A stretch of DNA of 64,000 nt from SG8-4 sp964598225 (lineage in GTDB: Bacteria; Planctomycetota; Phycisphaerae; Sedimentisphaerales; Anaerobacaceae): assembly GCA_964598225.1 (NCBI GenBank), contig CAZRBG010000008.1, positions 62,001 to 126,000 of the forward strand, written 5' to 3'. How positions within the stretch are numbered: position 1 is the first letter of the stretch; each line of letters opens with the position of its first letter. Positions 25,511 through 35,119 of the stretch are shown here, piece by piece. A program made the translations under genes and the position numbers. The notes under the pieces were generated by a model. That model was not told the origin of the DNA, ran no database searches, and was given only the letters and a program-made list of their open reading frames with translations.

Positions 25511-26970
25511 AATTCCACGCTATTCGCTACACGCTGTACGCTGTTGATTCCTGCCAGCAGGGCCCTTGCTTTTGTTATTGTCTCGGCCCGTTCGGCTTGC
25601 GGGTCCGAATCGGCGACTATGCCCCCGCCGGCTTGTGCGAAGGCCTTTCGACCGGCGATGATAATCGTTCGTATCGCGATGTTCAAGCAAACGTTCCCGT
25701 CGATTCCGATGTAGCCGATACTGCCGGTATAAGGCCCGCGGGCTGTCGGTTCGGTCTCGTCGATGATCTCCATAGAGCGGATTTTCGGAGCGCCGGTAAT
25801 CGAGCCGCCGGGGAACATTGCTTTGAGCACGTCGCAGAATGTGACGTCCTCGCGGAGCCGCCCGGATACGGTCGCCACGGCGTGAAAGACCGTCGGATAA
25901 GTTTCAATCGTTCGCGGTTGAATTACGCTTCTCGTGCCGGCCTTGCAGATCTTGGCCACGTCGTTGCGTTCGAGATCGACTATCATATTCAGTTCGGCCC
26001 GCTCTTTTTCACTACGCAAAAGCTCATCGTAGTTATCTGCGTTGATCCTCTCTGCTTGCGAAGCTGCACCGGCTGTCTCGCTGAGGCGGGGACGCGTGCC
26101 CTTTATCGGTTTGGTTCGGATAGTGCCGTCGGCGATTGTTATAAACATCTCGGGCGAAGCGCTGACGATCTGGAAACTACCTGCGTCGATGTAAGCCGCA
26201 TAACCGCTTGGATTATAATGGTTTTGCCATTGGAAGAGCCTGATCGGCGGGGCTTTGTAATCGCACTCGAATCGTTGCGAGAAGTTGATCTGATAGACGT
26301 CGCCATCGTAGATATATCGTTTTATCTTCTCGACCGTTCTCAGGTAGTAATTCTTATCCACGTTACATCGAATTTGCGAGAAATCGATTGTTTCGAGGTC
26401 GGCGGGGACCGGTTGGAGCACACAAGTCTTTTGAGACTCCGCCAGCAACCGCTCGAGCATGTCCAGTTTTCTCTCGTACCCTTCGGTTTCACGCGGCAAT
26501 TGCAGCGCGATTAACCAAAAACTCTTCTCAATGTGGTCATAAGCTATAAGCCGGTCATAAAAGCAAAGGCGAATCAACGGAACTCGAACGTCGTCAACGG
26601 CGGTCTGCGGCAGCTTTTCGATATATCGGCCCAGTTCATAGCTGAAATACCCGATCCATCCGCCGTAAAACATACCATGCGGCGGCTGCTCCGTCCGTTT
26701 TTCCCGATTGTTCTCGGGTATATACCTGGTGAGAACTTTATGAAGTTTCTCGAATGGCCGGTCCTGACCGGTATGAAACTCGAAGAGGTCCTTTGGCTCA
26801 GCGGTCCAATAGCTGAACCCGCCTGCGTCGGCTCTGGCTTCATTGCCGCCCAGGATCGATGCAGATTGCAATTTAGAGAAGACTTCACTAAGAGCCGATA
26901 AGTCGGCAGACATCCGCAGTCTTCTGTAATGCAATCCGCAAGTGCCACTTTTGCTCGTTTTTGTAGACAT
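25507..26970 (-). CDS. pabB: Aminodeoxychorismate synthase component I
   Basis: 487 residues. It has the chorismate-binding core with SASPEMF, TKPIKGTRPR (the PIKGT motif is typical of PabB), LIVDLERNDV-type and PGGSITGAPKIRSMEIID, and ends in QAGGGIVADSDP. It makes aminodeoxychorismate from chorismate and ammonia supplied by PabA, which is not in the window. The last dozen residues after ARALLAGI (SVQRVANSVEL) come from a short repeat, so the native C-terminus appears to have been replaced. The start choice is uncertain: an internal Met at residue 20 is possible. Confidence 0.88.
   Translation of the reverse strand: MSTKTSKSGTCGLHYRRLRMSADLSALSEVFSKLQSASILGGNEARADAGGFSYWTAEPKDLFEFHTGQDRPFEKLHKVLTRYIPENNREKRTEQPPHGMFYGGWIGYFSYELGRYIEKLPQTAVDDVRVPLIRLCFYDRLIAYDHIEKSFWLIALQLPRETEGYERKLDMLERLLAESQKTCVLQPVPADLETIDFSQIRCNVDKNYYLRTVEKIKRYIYDGDVYQINFSQRFECDYKAPPIRLFQWQNHYNPSGYAAYIDAGSFQIVSASPEMFITIADGTIRTKPIKGTRPRLSETAGAASQAERINADNYDELLRSEKERAELNMIVDLERNDVAKICKAGTRSVIQPRTIETYPTVFHAVATVSGRLREDVTFCDVLKAMFPGGSITGAPKIRSMEIIDETEPTARGPYTGSIGYIGIDGNVCLNIAIRTIIIAGRKAFAQAGGGIVADSDPQAERAETITKARALLAGINSVQRVANSVEL
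25515..25545. repeat. CGCT-type short repeat at the pabB end
   Basis: The plus strand contains CGCTATTCGCTACACGCTGT followed by ACGCTG, a degenerate period of about nine bases. It encodes the odd C-terminus of PabB and mirrors the AGCG tract beyond the four-helix-bundle gene. Confidence 0.5.
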
Positions 26971-27008
26971 ACTTTACGTCATTGTGTTTTATTGACCGTG
27001 TACAACCA

Positions 27009-27272
27009 CTACCTCTGTATGCGTTGCCTTTTGGTTTTTGCCTGCTCGGCGGTCCTTATCCCGCCTGCAGCATTTACTTGGCATCCCGGAACTGATTCTT
27101 TCATAAGTTCTATATCTTCGACCGTAGCTCCTCCGGCAGGGTGCAAACCTGTGCTTGTTTTAACGATAACGAAGTCCACCCCAGTCTGCTGAGCTATTCG
27201 ACAGGCGAATATCTTCTGGTCGTCATTAAGGGCGGCCGATTCCTTATCTGAGATTTGGCGTTGCTCACACAT
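27009..27272 (-). pseudogene. deoC: Truncated deoxyribose-phosphate aldolase remnant
   Basis: The 87-codon frame encodes only the central-to-late part of DeoC: LNDDQKIFACRIAQQ, FVIVKTSTGLHPAGGATVED (with the Schiff-base lysine of VKTSTG) and AAGGIRTAEQA. A complete enzyme has about 220-250 residues. The N-terminal two thirds and the last helix of the TIM barrel are missing, and flanking sequence in the other frames does not continue the homology. It is best read as a decayed gene between pabB and the AsmA-like gene. Confidence 0.75.
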
Positions 27273-27310
27273 ATTTATGAAGCGGCACTCAATAATGTCA
27301 TAAAGTACAG

Positions 27311-30300
27311 TCAGTTGGACTCGAGCGGCTTCGAGCCGAAAACTTGAAGGGTCTCCTTTATGACCGGCAGGGTTTCGGTTGTGATCTTAGGATCACGAAT
27401 GTTTCCGGAGACATCTATTCTAACGACGGCCTGGCCAAGGCCCTCGGTAAGTGATGCCAGAACAGACGGATCTTCAGTCGCCGGTCGTTTGCCTCTCGCG
27501 GTAAGCTCCAGGTCGAGGTCGAAATCCTGCAGATCCAGCACACCGGAACCGGCGAACGCGTCGTTCTGGCCTGATATATCGAGCTTACGGACAAAAAGTT
27601 CATTGTGCCGGATATAGGAATCTACAAGCATTTTCTCGAAAGCGAAATCCTTTGGCGCCGACAACTGCATTACGTTGAGGAGTTTGGCCAGCGGCGAAAG
27701 TTTGCCCACCTGCATATTGCTGATTGTCAGCCGGCAGGTGCCGATGCGTGTGGAAAGATCGCCTATTTGTGCACTAAGACAAAGCGAGCCGTTTAGCTTC
27801 CCGGTCGTGTAGCCGTTTTCGGGAGCTTCGGGTTGTTTTGTGTCGGCGAGAAAACGTTTGAGGTCGGCGCCGTCAAAACCCGTTTGAAGCACGTATTCGC
27901 CGGGTCGGCCTTCCGGTCGTTTGATGATGAGTTCACCCTTGAGACTCCCGCCGTAGAAATCGGCCACCAGGTTTTCAGTAGACCATGAAGACTGGTTCGG
28001 ATCGTACAGTATTTCCGTGTTGAGGCTGTTAATAGTCTTTCCCAGAATCTTGAGCTTGCCCTCCTCGACTTTTGCGCGACAATGATCGAAACCTTCCCCG
28101 GCATAATATCCCGTTGATCTCAAGATCGAACTCAGTTCGATTCGGGTTCCGGATACTTTAAAGCCACATCCTTTCAAGGTGACAGTTCCGTCGAAATCGT
28201 ACGAGTTTTGACCATTGTTGTCGCGGCTAATTTGGATTTTTTCTATGTCCAGATCAAATCTGCCAGGTGTCGCCAGCGGATCGTACACACCGCGAGCGTG
28301 TTCGGGCAGGGCCTGGCTTAGCGGCTCATCGAAAATGATGTCTCTGGCCGACAGATCTAATACGGCGCTGTTGAATGCGCCGTCGTTTAGGGTGACTATG
28401 CCATTGACTTTTACGGTAGCGGGCTCGTTCGGCTCGGACTGGCCGTAATCCAAAGTGGCGGTAAGGTTGTTGAGTCTGATAACGCTGCCGTCAACGATGA
28501 AGCTGCCTTCCACATCATTGAGAGGGTGCGGCAATTTCGGCGAAGAGATGGCATTGCCCAGACATTCTACCGTAACGGCATAATCGCCCGGTTTCCCGGG
28601 ATCTTTTTTCTCCAGGTCGGCGAGTAGATTGACTCTTCCGGTCGGATTCAAGTCGGAGACTGCTTTTCTGGCCGAGTCGGGCAATAAATCGAAAAGCTCA
28701 TCGTTCAACTCGGCCCGATCGAATCTGACCGACATGTTATACGATGGCCGGTCTGGTTCGGCTCCCGGTTCTATCTGTCCTTTCAGAGAGAGCAAGCCCT
28801 CTTCACACCGCCCGGAGAATTCCTTGAAGACTATAAGCCCCGGCGAGAACACCATTTTAGCCGATATATCGGTTATGGGCAAAGCAAACTGATCCAGTTT
28901 CAGGGAAGCTTGCTTGAAAGACAGATCAGCCGTGAAACTCTCTTGCTGCCGTTCGGACGCTGAGAATCTTATCCAGCCATCAACCAGTCCGGTTGGGCGA
29001 AATTGCTCGAACAGCTCTCTTTGTTTTGGGGGCAAGGCACTCTGCAAAGTAGAATCCAGCGGTAGATTCTGTACCTTTGCCGTCAGGTCATAGATCGGCT
29101 TCTCCGTGCCGCGTGTCAATACTTCACCATTCAGAGTGATCTTACGGTCGTCCATCCGGGAAACAACGTCGGAAAAGACCACCTTATTGCGGTCGAAAGT
29201 AAGCCTCCCGCTTAGGTTTTTCAGCGGATAGAGGAGCTCGCAGTACACGGCTTCTGCATCGCGAGGTTCCAGTATCAGCTTTTTTTGTTTGTCGGTCGGC
29301 GATTTCCGACTGAAGCGATAGTCAACCGCCGTAGAGCCGGCCGGAGAAAATGCGTTCCAGAATTCCTGCTGTTTCGGATTCAGCGCATCGTATAAATCAT
29401 TGTCCAGCGGCATATTATCGCTTGTGATTCGGATGTAGTATTTCCATTCCTGACCGAATCCTTCCGACCAGCCGTTGAAGGAAAGCCTGACCTCGTCGTG
29501 TCTTCCCCTCAGGTTCCGGAGTTTTACACTGCTGTTGGTAAAATCAATCCGTCCGGAAATCTCGTCTATCGCATACTGAAACTTATGATAGCAGATGGAA
29601 ACGTCTCGACAGACGACTTTGCCGGACAACTTACTTCTACTTAAGCGGTCCAGATTCCCCTTTGCGTCGAGATCGACGTCGATTCTGCCGCTCGGTTGAT
29701 ATTGGTCGAAGAACCGCTGCAGGGCGGCAAAGGGGCTGGAATTACCCTCGGATACGGGGCCGACTAATGCGAGCCGGTTGGGAGAAGGATTGCGTATAGA
29801 GCGCAAATCATCTACTCGCAGTTTCAGCGAGTACGAGCTGTCATCGCCGTATATCAAATCGACGGCCATGACGTCTATGATCCAGGCCATCTCGAATTCC
29901 GGCACATTTACGGAGGCTAAACCGCCGGCGAACTCAACTCTGCCCGGTTTCCAGTATCCTGTTAATTTACTGGGGGCATTACTCGAAGCCATTGCAGCGG
30001 TAGTTACTTCGAATTTATAACCGTTGCGAGGGTCTTTGTCCGGTCCGAATTCAGCGTCAAGCGGCAGCGAAACGGCAACTTCTGACTTGTCTCCCGAGAC
30101 TTTGGCATACCGAAGAATTCCGGATTTTAGTCTCATCCGCGGCATTTGGTCAGGTCTTTCTCTGGGCCTCCTTATATTTAATGCGGACAGATTCCATCGA
30201 TCCTTGTCCAGATTGTAACGGGCATCGAAGACGAAATCATTGACGTCAATAATCTTGAGCCGGGGGCTCAGTGAAAAGAAACTGGCAACACTGAACCGAA

Positions 30301-30586
30301 CGGCCACTTCACCGGCCTTGAATATAGGGTTGTCGTCGTCCTGCTGCTTTTGTGAGGGACTGATAGAGAGTTCCTTTATCAAGACCGAACCGTTGGCGTG
30401 ATAGCTCACCGACTCTGTTTCGATATTTGTGTTGGTCAAGCCCTCGATTTCCCGTAATGCAAGATAGCAAAGCGCCCTGCCTCCCAGAATATATAAGGGC
30501 CATAGAAGGACGATCAGAAGCAGCCACGTCAGGACCTGGCGAATCTTGCTTCTCGGTTTGGATTTTCGAGTTCCTTGTCGGGCCAT
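27311..30586 (-). CDS. Giant AsmA-like envelope protein
   Basis: 1091 residues. A basic N-terminus is followed by one membrane helix (about 18-38, VLTWLLLIVLLWPLYILGG). The rest consists of beta-rich repeats, and the last 300 residues match the AsmA C-terminal domain style (LKGELIIKR, then a TISNMQVGKLSPLAKLLNVM strand). Recurrent P-x-G-x-x-D-x strands suggest a long beta-groove fold as in YhdP/TamB-type proteins, which move phospholipids or help outer-membrane assembly. Specific function is not known. It ends 38 bases before the deoC remnant. Confidence 0.7.
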   Translation of the reverse strand: MARQGTRKSKPRSKIRQVLTWLLLIVLLWPLYILGGRALCYLALREIEGLTNTNIETESVSYHANGSVLIKELSISPSQKQQDDDNPIFKAGEVAVRFSVASFFSLSPRLKIIDVNDFVFDARYNLDKDRWNLSALNIRRPRERPDQMPRMRLKSGILRYAKVSGDKSEVAVSLPLDAEFGPDKDPRNGYKFEVTTAAMASSNAPSKLTGYWKPGRVEFAGGLASVNVPEFEMAWIIDVMAVDLIYGDDSSYSLKLRVDDLRSIRNPSPNRLALVGPVSEGNSSPFAALQRFFDQYQPSGRIDVDLDAKGNLDRLSRSKLSGKVVCRDVSICYHKFQYAIDEISGRIDFTNSSVKLRNLRGRHDEVRLSFNGWSEGFGQEWKYYIRITSDNMPLDNDLYDALNPKQQEFWNAFSPAGSTAVDYRFSRKSPTDKQKKLILEPRDAEAVYCELLYPLKNLSGRLTFDRNKVVFSDVVSRMDDRKITLNGEVLTRGTEKPIYDLTAKVQNLPLDSTLQSALPPKQRELFEQFRPTGLVDGWIRFSASERQQESFTADLSFKQASLKLDQFALPITDISAKMVFSPGLIVFKEFSGRCEEGLLSLKGQIEPGAEPDRPSYNMSVRFDRAELNDELFDLLPDSARKAVSDLNPTGRVNLLADLEKKDPGKPGDYAVTVECLGNAISSPKLPHPLNDVEGSFIVDGSVIRLNNLTATLDYGQSEPNEPATVKVNGIVTLNDGAFNSAVLDLSARDIIFDEPLSQALPEHARGVYDPLATPGRFDLDIEKIQISRDNNGQNSYDFDGTVTLKGCGFKVSGTRIELSSILRSTGYYAGEGFDHCRAKVEEGKLKILGKTINSLNTEILYDPNQSSWSTENLVADFYGGSLKGELIIKRPEGRPGEYVLQTGFDGADLKRFLADTKQPEAPENGYTTGKLNGSLCLSAQIGDLSTRIGTCRLTISNMQVGKLSPLAKLLNVMQLSAPKDFAFEKMLVDSYIRHNELFVRKLDISGQNDAFAGSGVLDLQDFDLDLELTARGKRPATEDPSVLASLTEGLGQAVVRIDVSGNIRDPKITTETLPVIKETLQVFGSKPLESN

Positions 30587-30644
30587 AGGAGAAATCGATC
30601 ACCTCCAACTTGCAGCCTGGGCTCCAACTACCTATATCGGCAGT

Positions 30645-31913
30645 TTACTTGATCGCCTTATCCGCGATATCCCGCCGACAGTAAGCACCGTCGAAGGCTA
30701 TCACATCCACGGCCTTGTAAGCTTTTGCCTTTGCCTGCTCAATCGTATCGCCAAGTGCTGTGACGCCCAATACTCGCCCGCCTGCTGTGACTATATCACC
30801 GTTTTCCTCTTTAGTGCCGGCGTGGAAGACAATCACATCATCGAGCTGCCCCGCCTGATCCAACCCCGTTATCTTTTTGCCTTTTTCGTAATCGTCCGGA
30901 TAACCACCCGACGCCATGACCACGCAGACCGCCGGTCGCCTGTCCCATACCAGTGTAACTTCGTCGAGAGTACCATTACAGACGGCCAGCATGACTTCCA
31001 GCAGGTCGCTCTTAAGCCTCATCAGGATCGGCTGGGTCTCCGGATCACCGAAGCGAACGTTGAACTCCAGTACCCTCGGCCCGCCGGCGGTAATCATAAT
31101 ACCTGCGTAGAGCACCCCTTTATAGGGCGTTCCGTTGCGATTCATGCCGTCTACGGTGGGTACGAGAGCCTCTCGAACGATCTGGTCCATTACGGCGTCG
31201 GTGACCACCGGCGCCGGGCTGTATGCGCCCATACCGCCGGTATTGGGGCCTGTATCGCCTTCTCCTATAGGCTTATGGTCCTGAGACGATTCCATGACGT
31301 AGATGTTGCGGCCGTCCACGAAAGCAAGTATTGAGGCTTCCTCACCCAGCAGCTTGTCTTCCACGACGACGGTATCGCCGGCCGAGCCGAATATCTTGTC
31401 GCACATGATCTTCTCGGCCGTCAGAATTCCGTCCGAAGGCTCGTCGCAGACGAAAACCCCCTTGCCCTTGGCAAGACCGGCCGCCTTTACCACCACGGGC
31501 TCGTCCCGGCTGGCGATGTACGACCTGGCGTCTTCGTATCTGTCGAAAGTCCTGCCCTCTGCCGTCGAGACGCAGCTCGCACGCATCAGTTGCTTTGCAA
31601 ATGCTTTGTCGGCCTCCAGTTGCGCCGCTTTGCCGCTCGGGCCGAACGCCTTTATTCCGGCGGCCTCGAACTTATCCACGATCCCGGCGGCAAGCGGATC
31701 CTCGGGCCCGACCACCACGAGCCCCACTTTTTTCTGCTGGGCGAATTCCAGCAGTTCTTGGGCATCGTCTCCTGCTATCGGCACGTTTTGGCCGCACCGG
31801 GCTGTGCCGGGATTGCCCGGGGCGATATACAATTTGCTCAGGTTCTTCGATTGGGCAAGTTTCCAGGCGATCGCATGCTCGCGTCCGCCGCTTCCGATTA
31901 ACAATACATTCAT
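30645..31913 (-). CDS. purD: Phosphoribosylamine-glycine ligase
   Basis: 422 residues, the standard GARS length. MNVLLIGSGGREHAIAWKL opens the N-domain. The ATP-grasp domain has KAAGLAKGKGVFVC and ASILAFVDG, and the C-part contains EFNVRFGDPETQPIL, all highly conserved. It performs the second step of purine biosynthesis. The start is clear (cat at 31911-31913). purH is also in this window but 17 kb away, so the purine genes are scattered. Confidence 0.96.
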   Translation of the reverse strand: MNVLLIGSGGREHAIAWKLAQSKNLSKLYIAPGNPGTARCGQNVPIAGDDAQELLEFAQQKKVGLVVVGPEDPLAAGIVDKFEAAGIKAFGPSGKAAQLEADKAFAKQLMRASCVSTAEGRTFDRYEDARSYIASRDEPVVVKAAGLAKGKGVFVCDEPSDGILTAEKIMCDKIFGSAGDTVVVEDKLLGEEASILAFVDGRNIYVMESSQDHKPIGEGDTGPNTGGMGAYSPAPVVTDAVMDQIVREALVPTVDGMNRNGTPYKGVLYAGIMITAGGPRVLEFNVRFGDPETQPILMRLKSDLLEVMLAVCNGTLDEVTLVWDRRPAVCVVMASGGYPDDYEKGKKITGLDQAGQLDDVIVFHAGTKEENGDIVTAGGRVLGVTALGDTIEQAKAKAYKAVDVIAFDGAYCRRDIADKAIK

Positions 31914-32157
31914 CTCAACCTCGATTCAGAATCTTTCCCCATTGACGATCACGCGTAATCGCCGAGTCGAAACACTGAGCAATACTCTAACAGGGTGTGC
32001 CGCTGTTCTCAAGCTTTTTGTTTTCGATGTCTTGTGTAACCGGCATTACGCAAATCTCTCCGGTTGGAGATATAGCTATAATCGAGCCGATAATAACTTA
32101 TACTGTAGCCTGTATTCGTATTCTGCGATTATACACGAGCCCATGAAGGAATGTGAA

Positions 32158-32943
32158 ATGAGTAGAACTCGCTTAACTGCTTTGACAGTTTGTGCCCTGG
32201 TAACTTTTCTAACTCTCTCGGGCTGCTATGAGCCGGTGCAGTTTCCCGTAGTCGTCGACGAACCGTCCGAACGGATTATCGTCCCTCCGGCGGCGCGGTA
32301 TCAAATTGTCGGCGAATCGGTCCGGGGCAGGGCGATTATGTCTTTGGCGCTCGGGGGAGGTTCCGATGTGACCTTTATCCTGGCGACAATCCACGGCAAT
32401 GAGCCTGCCGGTACACCTCTCGTCCGACGGCTGTCCACATACCTCAGAAATAATCCGGAAATCCTGAACGGGCGCAAGGTTGTGCTTCTGCGTTTGGCAA
32501 ATCCCGACGGCCTGATCCATAACAGCCGTTATAACGCTCACGGCGTGGATCTGAATCGCAACTTCGAGGCCGCCAACCGTGAAAACAGCAGGCAAACAGG
32601 GCTAACAGCCCTTTCCGAGCCGGAATCACGCGCGATCCGGCGGATTATACTGGGACACAAGCCGGATCGTATCGTCAGCATCCATCAGCCGCTGGCCTGT
32701 ATCGACTACGACGGACCTTCACGAGACCTGGCCGAACGCATGGGCCAGTACTGCGACTTGCCTGTAAAGAAGTTAGGCGCCAGACCGGGCTCGCTCGGCT
32801 CGTACGCAGGCGTTACACTGGGCATTCCCATCGTAACCTTTGAAATGACCCAGGCCGACTCACAACTCGATTCCCAAGCCCTCTGGCGCAAATACGGCAA
32901 AGCCCTCTTAGCCGCTATTGTCTATCCGGACAGAGTTGAGTAA
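32158..32943 (+). CDS. M14-family zinc carboxypeptidase/amidase lipoprotein (MpaA-like)
   Basis: 261 residues. A signal peptide ends in a lipobox (LTLSGC, Cys23). The zinc-peptidase core shows IHGNEPAG (His79, Glu82), the substrate-binding VDLNRNF and SIHQPL (His176), with a late Glu in IVTFEMTQ as the general base. This pattern is close to MpaA-type gamma-D-glutamyl amidases that trim murein peptides, but here the protein is exported and lipid-anchored. AAGGA at 32146-32150 supports the ATG at 32158. The frame is open further upstream but overlaps purD on the other strand. Confidence 0.8.
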   Translation: MSRTRLTALTVCALVTFLTLSGCYEPVQFPVVVDEPSERIIVPPAARYQIVGESVRGRAIMSLALGGGSDVTFILATIHGNEPAGTPLVRRLSTYLRNNPEILNGRKVVLLRLANPDGLIHNSRYNAHGVDLNRNFEAANRENSRQTGLTALSEPESRAIRRIILGHKPDRIVSIHQPLACIDYDGPSRDLAERMGQYCDLPVKKLGARPGSLGSYAGVTLGIPIVTFEMTQADSQLDSQALWRKYGKALLAAIVYPDRVE

Positions 32944-33036
32944 AACCGAATCCATTCCTCATCGTAGTCTTTAACAGCACTCGGGCCACTTTTGGCGTGA
33001 AATAGAAGCAATCCGAAGTTAGAATGGTAGATTAGT

Positions 33037-35100
33037 ATGGGTGTTTTCAAACTAAACAATGAGTTTAAGCCTGCGGGCGATCAACCTCAGGCCATCGAGA
33101 AGCTGACGGCAGGCTTGCGCTGCGGCAAAAAGTTTCAGACATTGATGGGCGTTACCGGCAGCGGCAAGACGTTTACTATGGCCAACGTCATAGCGCAGCA
33201 GAACCTGCCGGCGCTTATAATTTCGCACAATAAGACTTTAGCCGCTCAGCTTTATGAGGAATTCAAAGAGCTTTTTCCGGAAGACGCCGTTGAGTATTTC
33301 GTCAGTTATTACGATTATTACCAGCCCGAGGCATATATACCTCAGCGGGATATCTATATTGAGAAAGACGCATCGAAGAACAGCGACCTCGACCGCCTGC
33401 GGCTCTCGGCGACAACCAGCCTTTCGACGAGGAGCGACTGTATTATCGTCGCATCGGTCTCGTGCATATTCGGGCTGGGCTCGCCGGAGGATTATAAAGC
33501 CAGCGTGGTTTCAATCAGGACCGGCGACAGGTGCGAGAGAAACGATCTCCTGGGGAGACTCGCCGACATCCAGTACAGCAGAAATGACATAGATTTTCAG
33601 AGAGGAACGTTCAGGGTTCGCGGGGACGTGGTCGAGCTGCATCCATCTTACGAATCCTTCGCGATTCGCGTTGAATTCTTCGGCGATGAAATAGAGAAGA
33701 TAACCTATATCAATCCGATATCGTCGGAGACTCTCGCCGTAGAAGACCAGGTGTTCATATACCCGGCCCAGCACTATGTTATGCCCGGCGACAGGGTCGG
33801 TTCGGCGATTGAGAGTATACGCGCCGAACTGGACGAGCGGCTGAACCAGCTTCGGGGCGAGGGCAAGCTGCTGGAAGCCCAGCGGCTCCAGGCCCGGACG
33901 ATGTACGACATCGAAATGATGCAGGAGATCGGCTATTGCAGCGGCATCGAGAATTACGCCAGGCATTTGTCCGGTTTGAAGCCGGGATCAAAGCCATACA
34001 CCCTTATCGACTATTTTCCCGAGGATTTCCTTCTGTTCATCGACGAATCACACGTAACAATCCCTCAGATCAAGGCGATGTGGGCCGGCGACAGAAGCAG
34101 GAAAATGGTTCTTGTCGACCACGGCTTCAGGCTGCCGAGCGCGCTCGATAACAGGCCGTTGCGGTTCGAAGAGTTTCAGCAAAACTGGAATAAGGTGGTG
34201 TTCGTCTCGGCTACGCCGGGGCCCTATGAACTGGAGAAGTGCGACAACGAGGTCGTCGAGCAGATTATCAGGCCCACCGGGCTGATCGATCCGGAAATCT
34301 TCGTATTTCCCGCCGGTAACCAGGTTCAACATCTTCTCGGCGAAATAGAAAAGCGCGCCAAAGCGCATGAACGCGTCCTCGTTACGACACTTACGAAAAG
34401 AATGGCCGAGGACCTTTCCGGCTACATTGCGAAAAAAGGATTCAAATGCCGCTATTTGCACAGCGAGATCGACACACTCGAAAGAATTGAGATATTGCGC
34501 GACCTGCGTCATGGGAATTTCGAAGTGCTCGTGGGCGTTAACCTGCTCAGGGAGGGCCTGGATCTGCCGGAGGTTTCGGCCGTGGCGATCCTCGACGCCG
34601 ACAAAGAAGGATTCCTGCGAAGTGAGACCTCGCTGATACAAACGATCGGCAGAACGGCGAGAAATGTAAACGCCACGGTATTTCTCTACGCCGATAAGGT
34701 CACAAACTCGATGCAGAACGCCATCGACGAGACCAGCCGCCGCCGAAAGATACAGTTGGAATACAACAAAGAACACGGCATTACGCCCGAGACTATCAGA
34801 AAGGAAATCCGTTCCGGGCTCACTCAGCAGATCAAGGCCAGGCAGACCGCCCGCGACGCCGTGCGTTTCGGCACTGGCGAGTTCGAGAAAGTCGAACTTG
34901 CCTCGCAGATAGAGCAGGAAATGCTCCAGGCCGCCCAGGACCTGGATTTCGAACGGGCGGCCACGCTGCGCGACCAGCTAAGGGAGTTAAAAGACCTGCC
35001 CGAATTAGTTCTTACCGGCTCGAAGAAGAAGAAGAGAGAATTCTTGGCTACCAAGAAGCAAAAGAAAGGCGAAAAGAAGGTTCCGTCGCCGGGTCATTAG
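33037..35100 (+). CDS. uvrB: Excinuclease ABC subunit B
   Basis: 687 residues, normal UvrB length. It has Walker A GVTGSGKT (38-45), the beta-hairpin YYDYYQPEAYIP, DEXD-type FIDESH, the helicase motif TTLTKRMAEDL, QTIGRTARN and a C-terminal UVR motif (LQAAQDLDFERAATLRDQL). It verifies DNA damage handed over by UvrA and recruits UvrC. A Lys-rich tail (about 25 residues) follows the UVR motif. nadC starts 19 bases downstream. Confidence 0.97.
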   Translation: MGVFKLNNEFKPAGDQPQAIEKLTAGLRCGKKFQTLMGVTGSGKTFTMANVIAQQNLPALIISHNKTLAAQLYEEFKELFPEDAVEYFVSYYDYYQPEAYIPQRDIYIEKDASKNSDLDRLRLSATTSLSTRSDCIIVASVSCIFGLGSPEDYKASVVSIRTGDRCERNDLLGRLADIQYSRNDIDFQRGTFRVRGDVVELHPSYESFAIRVEFFGDEIEKITYINPISSETLAVEDQVFIYPAQHYVMPGDRVGSAIESIRAELDERLNQLRGEGKLLEAQRLQARTMYDIEMMQEIGYCSGIENYARHLSGLKPGSKPYTLIDYFPEDFLLFIDESHVTIPQIKAMWAGDRSRKMVLVDHGFRLPSALDNRPLRFEEFQQNWNKVVFVSATPGPYELEKCDNEVVEQIIRPTGLIDPEIFVFPAGNQVQHLLGEIEKRAKAHERVLVTTLTKRMAEDLSGYIAKKGFKCRYLHSEIDTLERIEILRDLRHGNFEVLVGVNLLREGLDLPEVSAVAILDADKEGFLRSETSLIQTIGRTARNVNATVFLYADKVTNSMQNAIDETSRRRKIQLEYNKEHGITPETIRKEIRSGLTQQIKARQTARDAVRFGTGEFEKVELASQIEQEMLQAAQDLDFERAATLRDQLRELKDLPELVLTGSKKKKREFLATKKQKKGEKKVPSPGH

Positions 35101-35119
35101 AATGGGAAGTTAAAAACGA

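Noticed and set aside
31303..32157. Upstream extension of the M14 lipoprotein frame
   Set aside because: It overlaps purD on the other strand. The lipobox and the ribosome site place the true start at 32158.
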